Origin: an uncultured Gammaproteobacteria bacterium
Lineage (GTDB): Bacteria > Pseudomonadota > Gammaproteobacteria > Arenicellales > JAANXG01
Direction of reading: 5' to 3'
DNA length: 63,203 bases
Assembly (NCBI GenBank): GCA_947259175.1
Contig: CAMYKW010000010.1
Location: 1 to 63,203 of the forward strand
The notes below the pieces were generated by a model. That model was not told where the DNA came from. It worked only from the letters and a program-made list of their open reading frames with translations, and did no database searches. Below, in pieces: positions 40,138-48,718 of this stretch; the stretch's first letter is position 1, and every line of letters starts with the position of its first letter. The position numbers and the translations under genes are program-made.

Positions 40138-41226
40138 TCAGGAGTTCTGTATGACGATGGAAGGAAACTTGGCGCTGTAGTCCTTTTTCTGCGCTGCAAG
40201 CCTTCCCGCCGTGCGCCGCGCTATGTCTTTATAAACCTTGGCCACAGCGCCGTCCGGATCTGCGACCACCGTTGGTTTGCCGCCATCGGTGTCCTCGCGT
40301 ATGCGGATATCCAATGGCAACGCCCCGAGATAGGACAGCCCGTATTCTTCCGCCATCCGCTGGCCTCCGCCTTCACCGAAGATATGTTCCTCGTGACCAC
40401 ACTGGCTGCAGACATGGGTGCTCATGTTTTCCACCACGCCGATTACCGGGATCTCGACCTTTTCAAACATCTTGTACGCTTTGCGCGCATCCAACAGCGC
40501 GATGTCCTGCGGGGTGGTCACGATGATCGCGCCGGTAACCGGCACCCGTTGCGCCAATGTGAGTTGGGTGTCGCCGGTCCCCGGGGGCAGGTCGATCACC
40601 AGGTAGTCCAGGTCCGCCCAGCGGGTGTCTTTCAATAACTGCTCCAGGGCCTGAGTCACCATCGGGCCGCGCCATATCATCGGCGTCTCCTCGTCGATTA
40701 AAAAACCGATCGACATCGCCTGCAGGTGGTAACTGTGCAAGGGCTCCATACTTTTGCCGTCTTTTGACTCCGGCTTCGCGTTGATGCCCAACATGCGCGG
40801 CTGGCTGGGACCGTAGATGTCGGCGTCCAAAATGCCCACCCGGGCGCCTTCGGTCGACAACGCCAACGCCAGATTGACCGCTACCGTGGACTTGCCGACG
40901 CCCCCCTTGCCTGACGCCACGGCGATCATATTCTTGACGCCCTCCAGCGGCTTCACCCCCTTTTGCACCGAATGGGACGCGATTTCCGTGGATACATTGA
41001 TGGTCGCCGCTTCCACACCCTCAACCGACTCGACCTGGTCCTTCAACTGCCGTGCGTATTCGTCGATCCAGCTGCGTGCCGGATAACCCAACTGCAAGTC
41101 CACAGTGACCTGGCCCTGGTCGATTGCAATGTGTTTCACGTTCTTGCCCTTGACGGGATCGCGATCGGTATGGGGATCGATGATCGTCGCCAGGGTCTGT
41201 TCAATTTGGGCTTGTGTAACCGCCAT
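40138..41226 (-). CDS. apbC: Iron-sulfur cluster carrier protein (Mrp/ApbC)
   Basis: 362 residues. An N-terminal MIP18/DUF59 domain (residues about 1-85, AQIEQTLATIIDPHTDRDPV), then a P-loop ATPase with the deviant Walker A VASGKGGVGKSTVAVNLALA. The CxxC that binds the bridging cluster is in STHVCSQCGHEEHIFGEGGG. It ferries 4Fe-4S clusters to apo-proteins. It is divergent from metG across 223 bases, the usual gammaproteobacterial pair. Confidence 0.95.
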   Translation of the reverse strand: MAVTQAQIEQTLATIIDPHTDRDPVKGKNVKHIAIDQGQVTVDLQLGYPARSWIDEYARQLKDQVESVEGVEAATINVSTEIASHSVQKGVKPLEGVKNMIAVASGKGGVGKSTVAVNLALALSTEGARVGILDADIYGPSQPRMLGINAKPESKDGKSMEPLHSYHLQAMSIGFLIDEETPMIWRGPMVTQALEQLLKDTRWADLDYLVIDLPPGTGDTQLTLAQRVPVTGAIIVTTPQDIALLDARKAYKMFEKVEIPVIGVVENMSTHVCSQCGHEEHIFGEGGGQRMAEEYGLSYLGALPLDIRIREDTDGGKPTVVADPDGAVAKVYKDIARRTAGRLAAQKKDYSAKFPSIVIQNS

Positions 41227-41449
41227 AGGTACCTCGTTGTTGACACACTCGAATTAGCAGCGTTCCGGGGGAGCGGATCGTACACTTTTGGCCGACAAAT
41301 GTCATCGCGCATCAAGATCAAACGAACCTGCCCGGCGATAAACCGGAATTATCGACAGCGGGTCCGACTTGCTGCGCTGTCATTGGCTCTAACTAACCGA
41401 AACTGGTACGGTTACGCGCCCACGGGACGTACTCAACGATTACCGACCC

Positions 41450-43480
41450 ATGCCCAAAGAAAACCGCCGAATCCTGGTCACCAGCGCGTTGCCTTACGCC
41501 AACGGCCCGATTCATCTCGGGCATCTGGTGGAATATATCCAAACGGATATCTGGACGCGGTATCAGCGTCTGGCCGGTCACGAATGCTACTATGTCTGCG
41601 CGGATGACGCCCACGGCACGCCCATCATGCTGCGCGCCGAGAATGACGGCGTCACGCCGGAGCAGCTGATCGACCGTATCGGCGCCGAGCACCGAGCGGA
41701 TTTCGCCGAGTTCCTGGTCGCATTCGATAATTATCACACCACCCATTCGCCCGAAAACCGACAATATTCGGAGCTCATCTATCAGCGCCTGCGCGACAAT
41801 GGCCATATTTCGCGCCGCACCATCAAACAGGCATTTGATCCGCAAAAAGGAATTTTCCTGCCCGACCGCTACATCAAAGGACAATGTCCGCAATGCGGCG
41901 CCGCGGATCAGTACGGCGACAACTGCGAGGTGTGCGGCTCGACTTATAGCCCCACCGATTTGATCAATCCGGTTTCGGTTGTGTCCGGCGTCACGCCTAT
42001 CGAGCGGGAGTCCGAGCATTTTTTTTTCAGACTCAAGGATTTCGAAGACATGCTCAAGACCTGGACGCGGGGCGAACATCTCCAACCGGAAGTACAGAAC
42101 AAATTGCAGGAATGGTTCCACGTCGGGCTGCGGGACTGGGACATTTCTCGCGATGCCCCGTATTTCGGTTTTCAGATCCCTGACCAGCCGGATAAGTATT
42201 TTTACGTGTGGCTGGATGCGCCAATCGGCTACATGGCCAGCTTCAAGAATCTTTGCGACAAGTCCGATTTGAAATTCGATGATTTTTGGGACCCGGATTC
42301 GAGCACCGAGTTGTATCATTTCATCGGCAAGGACATTCTCTACTTTCACGCCTTGTTCTGGCCGGCGATGCTCGACGGCGCGGGATTCCGCAAGCCCAGC
42401 GCGGTATTTGCCCATGGTTTCCTGACCGTGAATGGCCACAAGATGTCGAAATCCCGCGGAACCTTTATTACCGCGCGCACCTATCTCGATCACCTCAATC
42501 CCGAATACCTGCGCTATTACTTCGCTGCCAAGCTGAACAACCGGGTCGAAGACCTGGACCTCAACATGGAAGACTTCGTGCTGCGCGTCAATTCCGATCT
42601 GGTGGGCAAAGTCGTCAATATTGCCAGCCGCTGCGCGGGCTTCATCAGCAAACGATTTGACGGGTATCTGGCCGCCGGGGTGCACGATGCCGAGCTCTAT
42701 CAGACATTCGTCGACGCGGGAGCACACATCGCCGAGTGTTACCAGCGCCGGGAGTACAGCCGCGGTATGCGCGAGATCATGTCGCTCGCCGATCAAGCCA
42801 ATCAATACATCGCCGATCACAAACCCTGGGAGATCGGTAAACGCGAAGGCCAGGAGGATCTGCTGCAGGAAGTGTGCAGCATGGGTCTCAATCTGTTCCG
42901 CGTTTTAATAACTTATCTGTCACCGGTCATACCCGCCACTGCCGGCAAGGTCGAAGCATTTCTGGATTGCGAAATCGTCACTGCCGGCGGGTGGCACAAC
43001 GTGCGACACCCACTGACCGGGCACCGGGTCAAACCCTATGAACATTTGCTGCGGCGCGTGGACAACAAGCAGGTTGAAGCGATGATTGAAGCCTCCAAAC
43101 AAACCGTCGGCACCGCCGCCGAGCCCGGGCCCCTCCAGGCGGAACCCATTGCCGCGTCGATCGGCATCGACGATTTCAACAAATTGGACCTGCGCATTGT
43201 GCGCATCACCCAGGCCGAGCGAGTCGAGGGCGCGGACAAGCTGCTGAAGCTGATCCTGGACCTTGGCGGCGAGCAGCGCACCGTCTTTGCCGGGATAAAA
43301 TCCGCCTACCCACCCGAGGAACTGGCGGGGCGTTACACGGTCATGGTGGCCAATTTGGCCCCGCGCAAGATGCGCTTCGGGGTGTCCGAGGGTATGGTGC
43401 TGGCCGCCGGACCCGGGGGCAAGGACTTGTGGCTGCTGTCACCCGACGACGGCGCGCAACCGGGCATGAGGGTAAAATAA
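41450..43480 (+). CDS. metG: Methionyl-tRNA synthetase
   Basis: 676 residues, ATG 41450. Class I synthetase with HIGH box in [20 protein letters not shown], a zinc knuckle [20 protein letters not shown] with a pair of CxxC motifs, and the KMSKS loop [16 protein letters not shown]. The last hundred residues (from about 575, [20 protein letters not shown]) form a C-terminal tRNA-binding domain of the EMAP/Trbp111 type that also makes the dimer. It stands divergent from apbC. Confidence 0.97.
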   Translation: MPKENRRILVTSALPYANGPIHLGHLVEYIQTDIWTRYQRLAGHECYYVCADDAHGTPIMLRAENDGVTPEQLIDRIGAEHRADFAEFLVAFDNYHTTHSPENRQYSELIYQRLRDNGHISRRTIKQAFDPQKGIFLPDRYIKGQCPQCGAADQYGDNCEVCGSTYSPTDLINPVSVVSGVTPIERESEHFFFRLKDFEDMLKTWTRGEHLQPEVQNKLQEWFHVGLRDWDISRDAPYFGFQIPDQPDKYFYVWLDAPIGYMASFKNLCDKSDLKFDDFWDPDSSTELYHFIGKDILYFHALFWPAMLDGAGFRKPSAVFAHGFLTVNGHKMSKSRGTFITARTYLDHLNPEYLRYYFAAKLNNRVEDLDLNMEDFVLRVNSDLVGKVVNIASRCAGFISKRFDGYLAAGVHDAELYQTFVDAGAHIAECYQRREYSRGMREIMSLADQANQYIADHKPWEIGKREGQEDLLQEVCSMGLNLFRVLITYLSPVIPATAGKVEAFLDCEIVTAGGWHNVRHPLTGHRVKPYEHLLRRVDNKQVEAMIEASKQTVGTAAEPGPLQAEPIAASIGIDDFNKLDLRIVRITQAERVEGADKLLKLILDLGGEQRTVFAGIKSAYPPEELAGRYTVMVANLAPRKMRFGVSEGMVLAAGPGGKDLWLLSPDDGAQPGMRVK

Positions 43481-43517
43481 TCCCGGTCCACTCGCCGCCC
43501 ACGAATCGCAGCAACCG

Positions 43518-44186
43518 ATGGAGATGACGCCCCACGATTCCGCGCCGCCGCAAACGGGAGCGGCCGATGCCATCGACGCATGGCTTCCCCAGACCCAGTG
43601 CACCCAATGCGGTTATCCGAATTGCCGCGCCTATGCCCATGCGGTGGCGGCACGAGACGCCCAAATCAATCAATGCCCGCCCGGCGGCGACAATACCATC
43701 GGCGGGCTTGCGGCGCTGTTGGGCGTTGAACCCAAACCGCTCGATACGTCGTTCGGCACACACCGCCCACGCCGCCTTGCGTTCATCGTCGAAAGTCGAT
43801 GTATAGGCTGTACGCTTTGCATCCAGGCGTGTCCGGTGGATGCGATTCTCGGCGCAGCCAAGCAAATGCATACCGTCATCGAAACGGAGTGCACGGGTTG
43901 TGAATTATGCCTACCACCTTGTCCGGTGGATTGCATAGAGCTGCGTCCGGCCGGCATGCCCACGCCGGGCGAAAACTGGCGCTGGCCGGAGTACTCTCCG
44001 CTGGAGACCGAGCGCTTCCGGCGACGGGCCGCGGACCGGCTGCGAAGGCTTACGGCGCAACGAGCGCGACGTAAGGCACAGCGGGAAGCGAGACGTACGG
44101 CACGACACACGCATCGGCTGACGATCAAGGACGAGATCCAGGCTGCCGTCGCCCGGGTCAGGGCGAAACGCGCCGGCCCATCGTGA
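43518..44186 (+). CDS. rsxB: RnfB/RsxB-like ferredoxin, no membrane anchor
   Basis: 222 residues, ATG 43518. After a 20-residue head comes the four-Cys Fe-S domain [20 protein letters not shown] and [11 protein letters not shown], then two 4Fe-4S ferredoxin motifs, [20 protein letters not shown] and [22 protein letters not shown]-terminal Arg/Ala-rich helix ([20 protein letters not shown]) follows. The N-terminal transmembrane anchor of true RnfB is absent and no other rnf gene is next to it. Its stop overlaps the nth start. In relatives the rnf operon ends with nth, so this may be a relic or a stand-alone electron carrier that reduces Nth's cluster or SoxR-like targets. Confidence 0.88.
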   Translation: MEMTPHDSAPPQTGAADAIDAWLPQTQCTQCGYPNCRAYAHAVAARDAQINQCPPGGDNTIGGLAALLGVEPKPLDTSFGTHRPRRLAFIVESRCIGCTLCIQACPVDAILGAAKQMHTVIETECTGCELCLPPCPVDCIELRPAGMPTPGENWRWPEYSPLETERFRRRAADRLRRLTAQRARRKAQREARRTARHTHRLTIKDEIQAAVARVRAKRAGPS

Positions 44187-44815
44187 ACGCGCAACACCGC
44201 AAAAACATTTTCCAACGGCTTCGCGCTCAAAATCCGGCGCCGACAACCGAACTCAAGTATCGCAGCGCCTTCGAGCTCATGGTTGCGGTGATCCTCTCGG
44301 CGCAAGCCACTGACGTCAGTGTTAATAAAGCCACGCGTGAATTATTCAAGGCCGCGAACACGCCGGAACAAATCGCCCGATTGGGGGTCCGTGGATTAAA
44401 GCCGTTCATAAAATCCATTGGTTTGTACAACAACAAGGCGAAACACATTGTCGCCGCGGCGCGCATGCTGATCGACCGCCATGACGGGCGTGTGCCCGAC
44501 ACACGACAAGCGTTGGAGGCGCTTCCCGGGGTGGGTCGCAAGACCGCCAATGTGATCCTCAATACCGCGTTCGAGCAGGCGACCATCGCCGTCGACACGC
44601 ATATCTTCAGAGTCGCGAATCGCACCGGCCTGGCCGCCGGGAAAACACCGTTGGCGGTGGAAAAACGCCTTTTGCAAGTGGTCCCGGACGAGTACCAACG
44701 GCACGCCCACCATTGGCTAATTCTGCACGGGCGTTATACTTGTACGGCGCGCAAGCCGCGCTGCCGCGATTGCGTCATCAACGATCTGTGCGAATATCGG
44801 GAGAAAGCCGCATAA
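44183..44815 (+). CDS. nth: Endonuclease III (DNA glycosylase/AP lyase)
   Basis: 210 residues from GTG 44183, which overlaps the rsxB stop by four bases. It removes oxidised pyrimidines. The HhH motif [20 protein letters not shown] with the catalytic Lys, the Asp in [16 protein letters not shown], and the 4Fe-4S cluster Cys in [20 protein letters not shown] are all visible. The coupling to the upstream RsxB-like ferredoxin is conserved in many proteobacteria. Confidence 0.96.
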   Translation: MNAQHRKNIFQRLRAQNPAPTTELKYRSAFELMVAVILSAQATDVSVNKATRELFKAANTPEQIARLGVRGLKPFIKSIGLYNNKAKHIVAAARMLIDRHDGRVPDTRQALEALPGVGRKTANVILNTAFEQATIAVDTHIFRVANRTGLAAGKTPLAVEKRLLQVVPDEYQRHAHHWLILHGRYTCTARKPRCRDCVINDLCEYREKAA

Positions 44816-45921
44816 TGAGCTGTTCAAATGTAGCGACAGGCATCAGCTACGGTACGCCGGCCCGTTCCCGGCACGCCGAACACGCGGTATCCCAGGCCCT
44901 GGAAAAGGCCGGATTGACCACGGCCAACAGCGTGCTTCTGTTCCTGACATCGGATTTCGCCCACGACCCCAAACCGGCGCTCACCGCAGCGGCGCGAACC
45001 GCCGGTTGCACACAGGTGTTCGGCTGTACCGGAACCGGCTTGCTCACCGATCAGGAGTGGCTGCTGGACAGTTCCGGGGCGGTGGCGATGGTACTCGGTG
45101 GTGACGTGTCGTTGTCGCCGGTGCTGGAAGATTCCGGCGATTCACTGGTGCTGAGCCTGAGCACCCCCGGGGGCCTTTCCACCCACTGGCTGGATGCCCC
45201 GGTGGGCCGCATCGGCGCACTGTCCACGGACGAATTCGGTCACGGCCCATTTTCGGTATGGAACAGCGCCCGGGTGGTGCGCGACGGTCATACCCACGCC
45301 GTAATCCACGGAGTCCGCCATGCAGTTACCGTGGGACAAGGCGTACGCGCGCTGACCGCGCCATTGGAAGTGGCGGAAGTGCAGGGATTCGACATCCGGC
45401 GCCTGGGCAACTATCCGGCTTTGAATGTGCTGGTAAACTCGCTGCCGGCGTCGGTGCGTCGCATGGAGCGCATCCCGCTGCATATGCTGATGTGCGGCGT
45501 CACCTTCGGGGATCCGCACACCGCGATCCGGGAAGGCCGATTTCGCCTGGATCACATCGTATCGGCCAATCCCCAGGACAGTTCCATTACTCTGTCCCAT
45601 CCGTTGACCCAGGGGGAGCGCCTGTTTTGGGCTATACGCGACAAACTCACCGCGGAACGGGGCATGACCATGGCGATAGAACGCGGTACAGAAGAATTGG
45701 GCGTGCCCCCTGAGTTCGCGCTGATGTTTCCCTGCATCAGCCGCGGGCCCTCGTTTTTCGGTAGCGGGGATAGAGACATTGAACTGTTGAAAGAAAAGCA
45801 TCCCGAATTACCGTTCATCGGCTTCTACGGCAACGGGGAAATCGCACCCCTTTCCGGGGGCAGCCACCTTTATCAGTACTCCACGGTCCTGGGTTTATTC
45901 GCCTGCGGCGAAATCACTTAA
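44815..45921 (+). CDS. FIST-domain sensory protein
   Basis: 368 residues from ATG 44815, whose A is the last base of the nth TAA stop; a longer frame to 44713 lies inside nth. It begins with a FIST N domain (SVLLFLTSDFAHDPKPALTA, GCTQVFGCTGTGLLTDQEWL) and ends in a FIST C domain (ALMFPCISRGPSFFGSGDRD, LPFIGFYGNGEIAPLSGGSH). FIST proteins bind small ligands, perhaps amino acids, in signalling, and often sit with histidine kinases, chemoreceptors or GGDEF proteins; none is next to it here. It lies 301 bases upstream of the bufferin operon. Confidence 0.88.
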   Translation: MSCSNVATGISYGTPARSRHAEHAVSQALEKAGLTTANSVLLFLTSDFAHDPKPALTAAARTAGCTQVFGCTGTGLLTDQEWLLDSSGAVAMVLGGDVSLSPVLEDSGDSLVLSLSTPGGLSTHWLDAPVGRIGALSTDEFGHGPFSVWNSARVVRDGHTHAVIHGVRHAVTVGQGVRALTAPLEVAEVQGFDIRRLGNYPALNVLVNSLPASVRRMERIPLHMLMCGVTFGDPHTAIREGRFRLDHIVSANPQDSSITLSHPLTQGERLFWAIRDKLTAERGMTMAIERGTEELGVPPEFALMFPCISRGPSFFGSGDRDIELLKEKHPELPFIGFYGNGEIAPLSGGSHLYQYSTVLGLFACGEIT

Positions 45922-46222
45922 CCCGCTTTTCTCACCGGGATCCCGGACGCTGGCGCAGGACTGGTTCGGCTTACCAAGATATAGTCGCTGGGCACCTGGC
46001 AAGAAGTGCGGATTAAGCCTCTCGTTTTTCACCCATCCGCGCACTGTCCCCACCGTTCCTCCGAGGGCGGGAAAGATTTGAGCCCAACGCCCGGTCTTCG
46101 CCCGTAACGGACAAGAAACTTTTGACTCGGTAGCGAGTCAGATTGGCCAAGACGGATATTTCAGATTCGTAATGGCGGGTCTTGACCGTCAAAAGACCTT
46201 TAACCAACAGGAGTAGAAGTTC
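45922..46222 (+). promoter_or_regulatory. Leader region of the bufferin operon with dyads
   Basis: 301 bases between the FIST gene and bufA. A perfect dyad TGACTCG-GTAG-CGAGTCA lies at 46123-46140. Another, GGTCTT-(9)-AAGACC, spans 46178-46198 and contains the palindrome TTGACCGTCAA; it lies 24 bases before bufA. CCGGGATCCCGG sits at 45935-45946 after the FIST stop. No clear -10/-35 pair of the sigma-70 type was found; GTAACG at 46104 resembles an ECF -35 box but a matching -10 was not seen. The ribosome site is AGGAG nine bases before the ATG. Confidence 0.5.
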
Positions 46223-46483
46223 ATGACTAACACCAAAACCCTCGTCAGCACCGCTGTTTCCAGCTTGATGCTATTGGGCATCGCCGGCACCACCGTGCCC
46301 GCCAACGCCGCAGACATGGAGAAATGTTACGGCGTGGTAAAGGCTGGAAAGAACGATTGCCAAACCGCGAATTCGTCGTGCGCCGGAACCTCGACCAAAG
46401 ACGGCCAGAAAGATGCGTGGCTGTTTGTACCCAAAGGCACCTGCGAAAAGCTGGTCGGCGGCAACACCAAGGCCGGTGCCTGA
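46223..46483 (+). CDS. bufA: Bufferin precursor peptide (DUF2282, BufA1-like)
   Basis: 86 residues with an AGGAG site nine bases before the ATG. Residues 1-30 are a signal peptide ending in VPANAAD. The mature part has four Cys at 35, 46, 53 and 74, within [22 protein letters not shown] and [12 protein letters not shown], the DUF2282 pattern. In the family the Cys are converted by the MNIO enzyme to thiooxazole-type heterocycles and the peptide binds copper in the periplasm or outside the cell. bufB and bufC follow at once. Recognition is by motif only; the modification state is inferred. Confidence 0.9.
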   Translation: MTNTKTLVSTAVSSLMLLGIAGTTVPANAADMEKCYGVVKAGKNDCQTANSSCAGTSTKDGQKDAWLFVPKGTCEKLVGGNTKAGA

Positions 46484-46489
46484 ACAGAC

Positions 46490-47359
46490 GTGACCGCGCG
46501 ATGTGAACAGTTTGCAGTGCGATCGATTCCGGCGCGAGCCGGAATCGGTCTGCGCAGCGAGCATTACCAGGCGGTGATCGCAAACCGGCCGCAAGTGGGT
46601 TTCTTCGAAGTTCATAGCGAGAACTACTTCGGATCGGGCGGCGTCCCCCATCGCTATCTGGAAACGATACGCGCCGACTATCCGCTGAGTTTTCATGGGG
46701 TGGGCATGTCGCTGGGTTCGGTGGATCCGTTGAGCACGGCGCACACGCGGCGACTTAAACAGCTGGTGGACTATTACCAACCGGATCTGATCTCGGAACA
46801 TCTGTCATGGAGTTCGGTCGGCGGCACGTTCTTCAATGACTTGCTGCCGTTGCCCTATACACCGGAGGCGTTGCACCATGTCGTCGACCGGGTGCGTCAA
46901 ATCCAAGATCGGCTGCAGCGCGAAATACTGGTTGAAAACGTGTCCAGTTATCTCCAGTACACGCACTCGACGATTCCCGAGTGGGAGTTCGTAAATGAAG
47001 TCGCGCTTCAATCCGGTTGCGGCATACTGCTGGACGTGAACAACATCTTTGTCAACGCCACCAACCACAATTTTGACGCGCAAACGTACCTGGCCGGCGT
47101 CTCCCCGCAGCTGGTGAAGGAGATACATCTGGCCGGACACACCGTCAATGAGTTCGAGGACGGCAGTATATTGATCGACACCCATGATCAATTGGTGTGC
47201 GACGAGGTTTGGAGCCTGTACCGCGGCGCCGTGAGCCGATTCGGCCCCAAACCGACCTTAATCGAGTGGGACACCGACTTACCGGAATTGACGGTGTTGC
47301 TCGAGGAGGCGAATAAGGCGCAAGCCGTCCTGGAGGCCGCCCATGACCGGGTTGCGTGA
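46490..47359 (+). CDS. bufB: MNIO/DUF692 RiPP-modifying oxidase (BufB)
   Basis: 289 residues from GTG 46490, six bases after bufA; no own ribosome site is seen, so translation is likely coupled. A TIM-barrel multinuclear non-heme iron oxidase: FFEVHSENYFGSGG near residues 38-51, PLSFHGVGMSLGS at 65-77, LISEHLSWSSVGGT at 100-113, LLDVNNIFVNATNH and KEIHLAGHT, and IEWDTDLPELTVLL hold the His, Glu and Asp ligands. In this family it oxidises precursor Cys residues. It works with the DUF2063 partner encoded next. Confidence 0.93.
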   Translation: MTARCEQFAVRSIPARAGIGLRSEHYQAVIANRPQVGFFEVHSENYFGSGGVPHRYLETIRADYPLSFHGVGMSLGSVDPLSTAHTRRLKQLVDYYQPDLISEHLSWSSVGGTFFNDLLPLPYTPEALHHVVDRVRQIQDRLQREILVENVSSYLQYTHSTIPEWEFVNEVALQSGCGILLDVNNIFVNATNHNFDAQTYLAGVSPQLVKEIHLAGHTVNEFEDGSILIDTHDQLVCDEVWSLYRGAVSRFGPKPTLIEWDTDLPELTVLLEEANKAQAVLEAAHDRVA

Positions 47360-48116
47360 GTTGCAACAAGCCTTCGGGGAGTCGTTGCGTTCGGAACAGG
47401 CGATGCAGCTTGCGCCGTGGATATGCGCCGACGGAATTCCGGGAATGCGGCGCGTACAGATTTATCGCAACAACCACGCTACCAGCTTAACAGAGGCGCT
47501 GCGCGCGGCCTACCCGGTGGTGGAAAAGCTGGTGAGTGAAGGATTCTTCCGCTTCGCCGCGCATCGCTATACACGGAAATTCCCCTCCACCGAGGGTAAC
47601 CTGCATGGATTCGGGCGCGACTTCGCCCGCTTTCTCGGTCAATTCCCGCCCGCGAAGGACCACCGGTATCTACCCGACGTCGCGCGGCTGGAGTGGGCGC
47701 GGCACGAGGTCTATCACGCGGGCGGTCACGCGCCGATGGCGCCGCAATCCCTCGCCGCCGTCGATCCCGCGGCCTACGAGTCGCTGCGCTTTACCATCCA
47801 TCCGGCGCGGCGCCTGCTGCGATCACCCTATCCGGTGGTGCGCATCTGGGAAGTTAATCAGCCGGACTGGAAAGCGGGCCAAACAGTGGATTTATCGGCG
47901 TCCGGCGACCGCGTGCTGGTCCTGCGGACCCAAGGTCAGATCGAGTTTCACCGGCTTGCCCCCGCCGAGTACCGGTTTCTCGACACGCTCAGCGCGGGAT
48001 GCACCCTGGGCCGGGCAGCGGAAGCGGCGCTGGCGCGTGAACCGGATTTCGACCTGAACCGATCTCTGGTTAAACATGTGCAGAACCACACGCTGGTCGG
48101 TTTCGCCCTGGCGTAG
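47343..48116 (+). CDS. bufC: DUF2063 RiPP partner protein (BufC)
   Basis: 257 residues, ATG 47343, overlapping bufB by 17 bases. The N-terminal domain has the family pattern QIYRNNHATSLTEALRAAYP, VVEKLVSEGFFRFAAHRYTR and DVARLEWARHEVYHAG. The C-terminal part (residues about 165-255) is a winged, PqqD-like region (VDLSASGDRVLVLRTQGQIE). In known systems it presents the precursor to the MNIO enzyme. It is the third gene of the operon. Confidence 0.9.
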   Translation: MTGLRELQQAFGESLRSEQAMQLAPWICADGIPGMRRVQIYRNNHATSLTEALRAAYPVVEKLVSEGFFRFAAHRYTRKFPSTEGNLHGFGRDFARFLGQFPPAKDHRYLPDVARLEWARHEVYHAGGHAPMAPQSLAAVDPAAYESLRFTIHPARRLLRSPYPVVRIWEVNQPDWKAGQTVDLSASGDRVLVLRTQGQIEFHRLAPAEYRFLDTLSAGCTLGRAAEAALAREPDFDLNRSLVKHVQNHTLVGFALA

Positions 48117-48161
48117 TCACTGCGTATATTTCACGCCACACCAGAAACGGAGAACCCGACC

Positions 48162-48650
48162 ATGTCTATCGCCCCTGCAGTCGCCAACCTCGCCAAGCCC
48201 ATAATCCGCGGACTCGAATACTTGAGCCCCTTGGGCCTGTTGGGCATTCGCTTGTGGGTGGCGAACGTGTTCTGGAAAGCGGGCCTGACAAAGATCGCGA
48301 TAGGAGAGGACTTCCCATTCATCGGCCTGGGCCCGAGCACCTTGATGCTTTTCCAGTATGAGTACAGCGTGCCGTTGATCGATTATAAAACCGCCGCGTA
48401 CCTGGGAACCGCTACCGAGCTGATGTTTCCGGTATTCCTGGCGATCGGCCTGGGCGGCCGCTTTGCCGCCATAGTCTTGTTTGTCTTCAACATCGTAGCG
48501 GTCATATCCTATCCCGGTCTCAACGAGGCGGGAGTGCAACAGCATCAACTCTGGGGGTTGATGCTGCTATTATTGGTTTTCTACGGTCCGGGAAAGATCT
48601 CCGTAGATCATTTTATTCGCAAAAAATACATGGACAGCCCCGGTTATTGA
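48162..48650 (+). CDS. DoxX family membrane protein of the bufferin operon
   Basis: 162 residues, ATG 48162 with a GGAGA about nine bases upstream. Four hydrophobic helices: LLGIRLWVANVFWKAGLTKI, TATELMFPVFLAIGLGGRF, IVLFVFNIVAVISYPGLN, LWGLMLLLLVFYGPGK. DoxX-type proteins are quinone-linked or thiol-redox membrane proteins and are frequent in bufferin operons; the role there is not settled. The reading frame ends 30 bases before a strong hairpin, so it is the last gene of the operon. Confidence 0.85.
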   Translation: MSIAPAVANLAKPIIRGLEYLSPLGLLGIRLWVANVFWKAGLTKIAIGEDFPFIGLGPSTLMLFQYEYSVPLIDYKTAAYLGTATELMFPVFLAIGLGGRFAAIVLFVFNIVAVISYPGLNEAGVQQHQLWGLMLLLLVFYGPGKISVDHFIRKKYMDSPGY

Positions 48651-48680
48651 TGTATCTCCGAAGCTGCACCTGGTTGCAAT

Positions 48681-48701
48681 GGGAGGGTGGTTCACCCTCC
48701 C
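48681..48701 (+). terminator. Hairpin ending the bufferin operon
   Basis: GGGAGGGTG-GTT-CACCCTCCC, a perfect nine-base-pair stem, 30 bases after the DoxX stop. The downstream bases GTGTTCATATTTGAC are only moderately T-rich, so termination may be partial and the radical SAM gene may get read-through. Confidence 0.6.
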
Positions 48702-48718
48702 GTGTTCATATTTGACAC

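Noticed and set aside
41393-42820. 475-codon frame on the minus strand opposite metG
   Set aside because: It is the antisense of a strongly recognised synthetase with intact motifs; long antisense frames are expected at this GC content and the product has no known pattern.
37365-46015. 25-base similar sequences CCTGGTAAGAAATGCGGCTT and CCTGGCAAGAAGTGCGGATT at about 37365 and 45995
   Set aside because: About 21 of 25 bases agree, but a few such pairs are expected by chance in 63 kb, and neither lies in a shared context.
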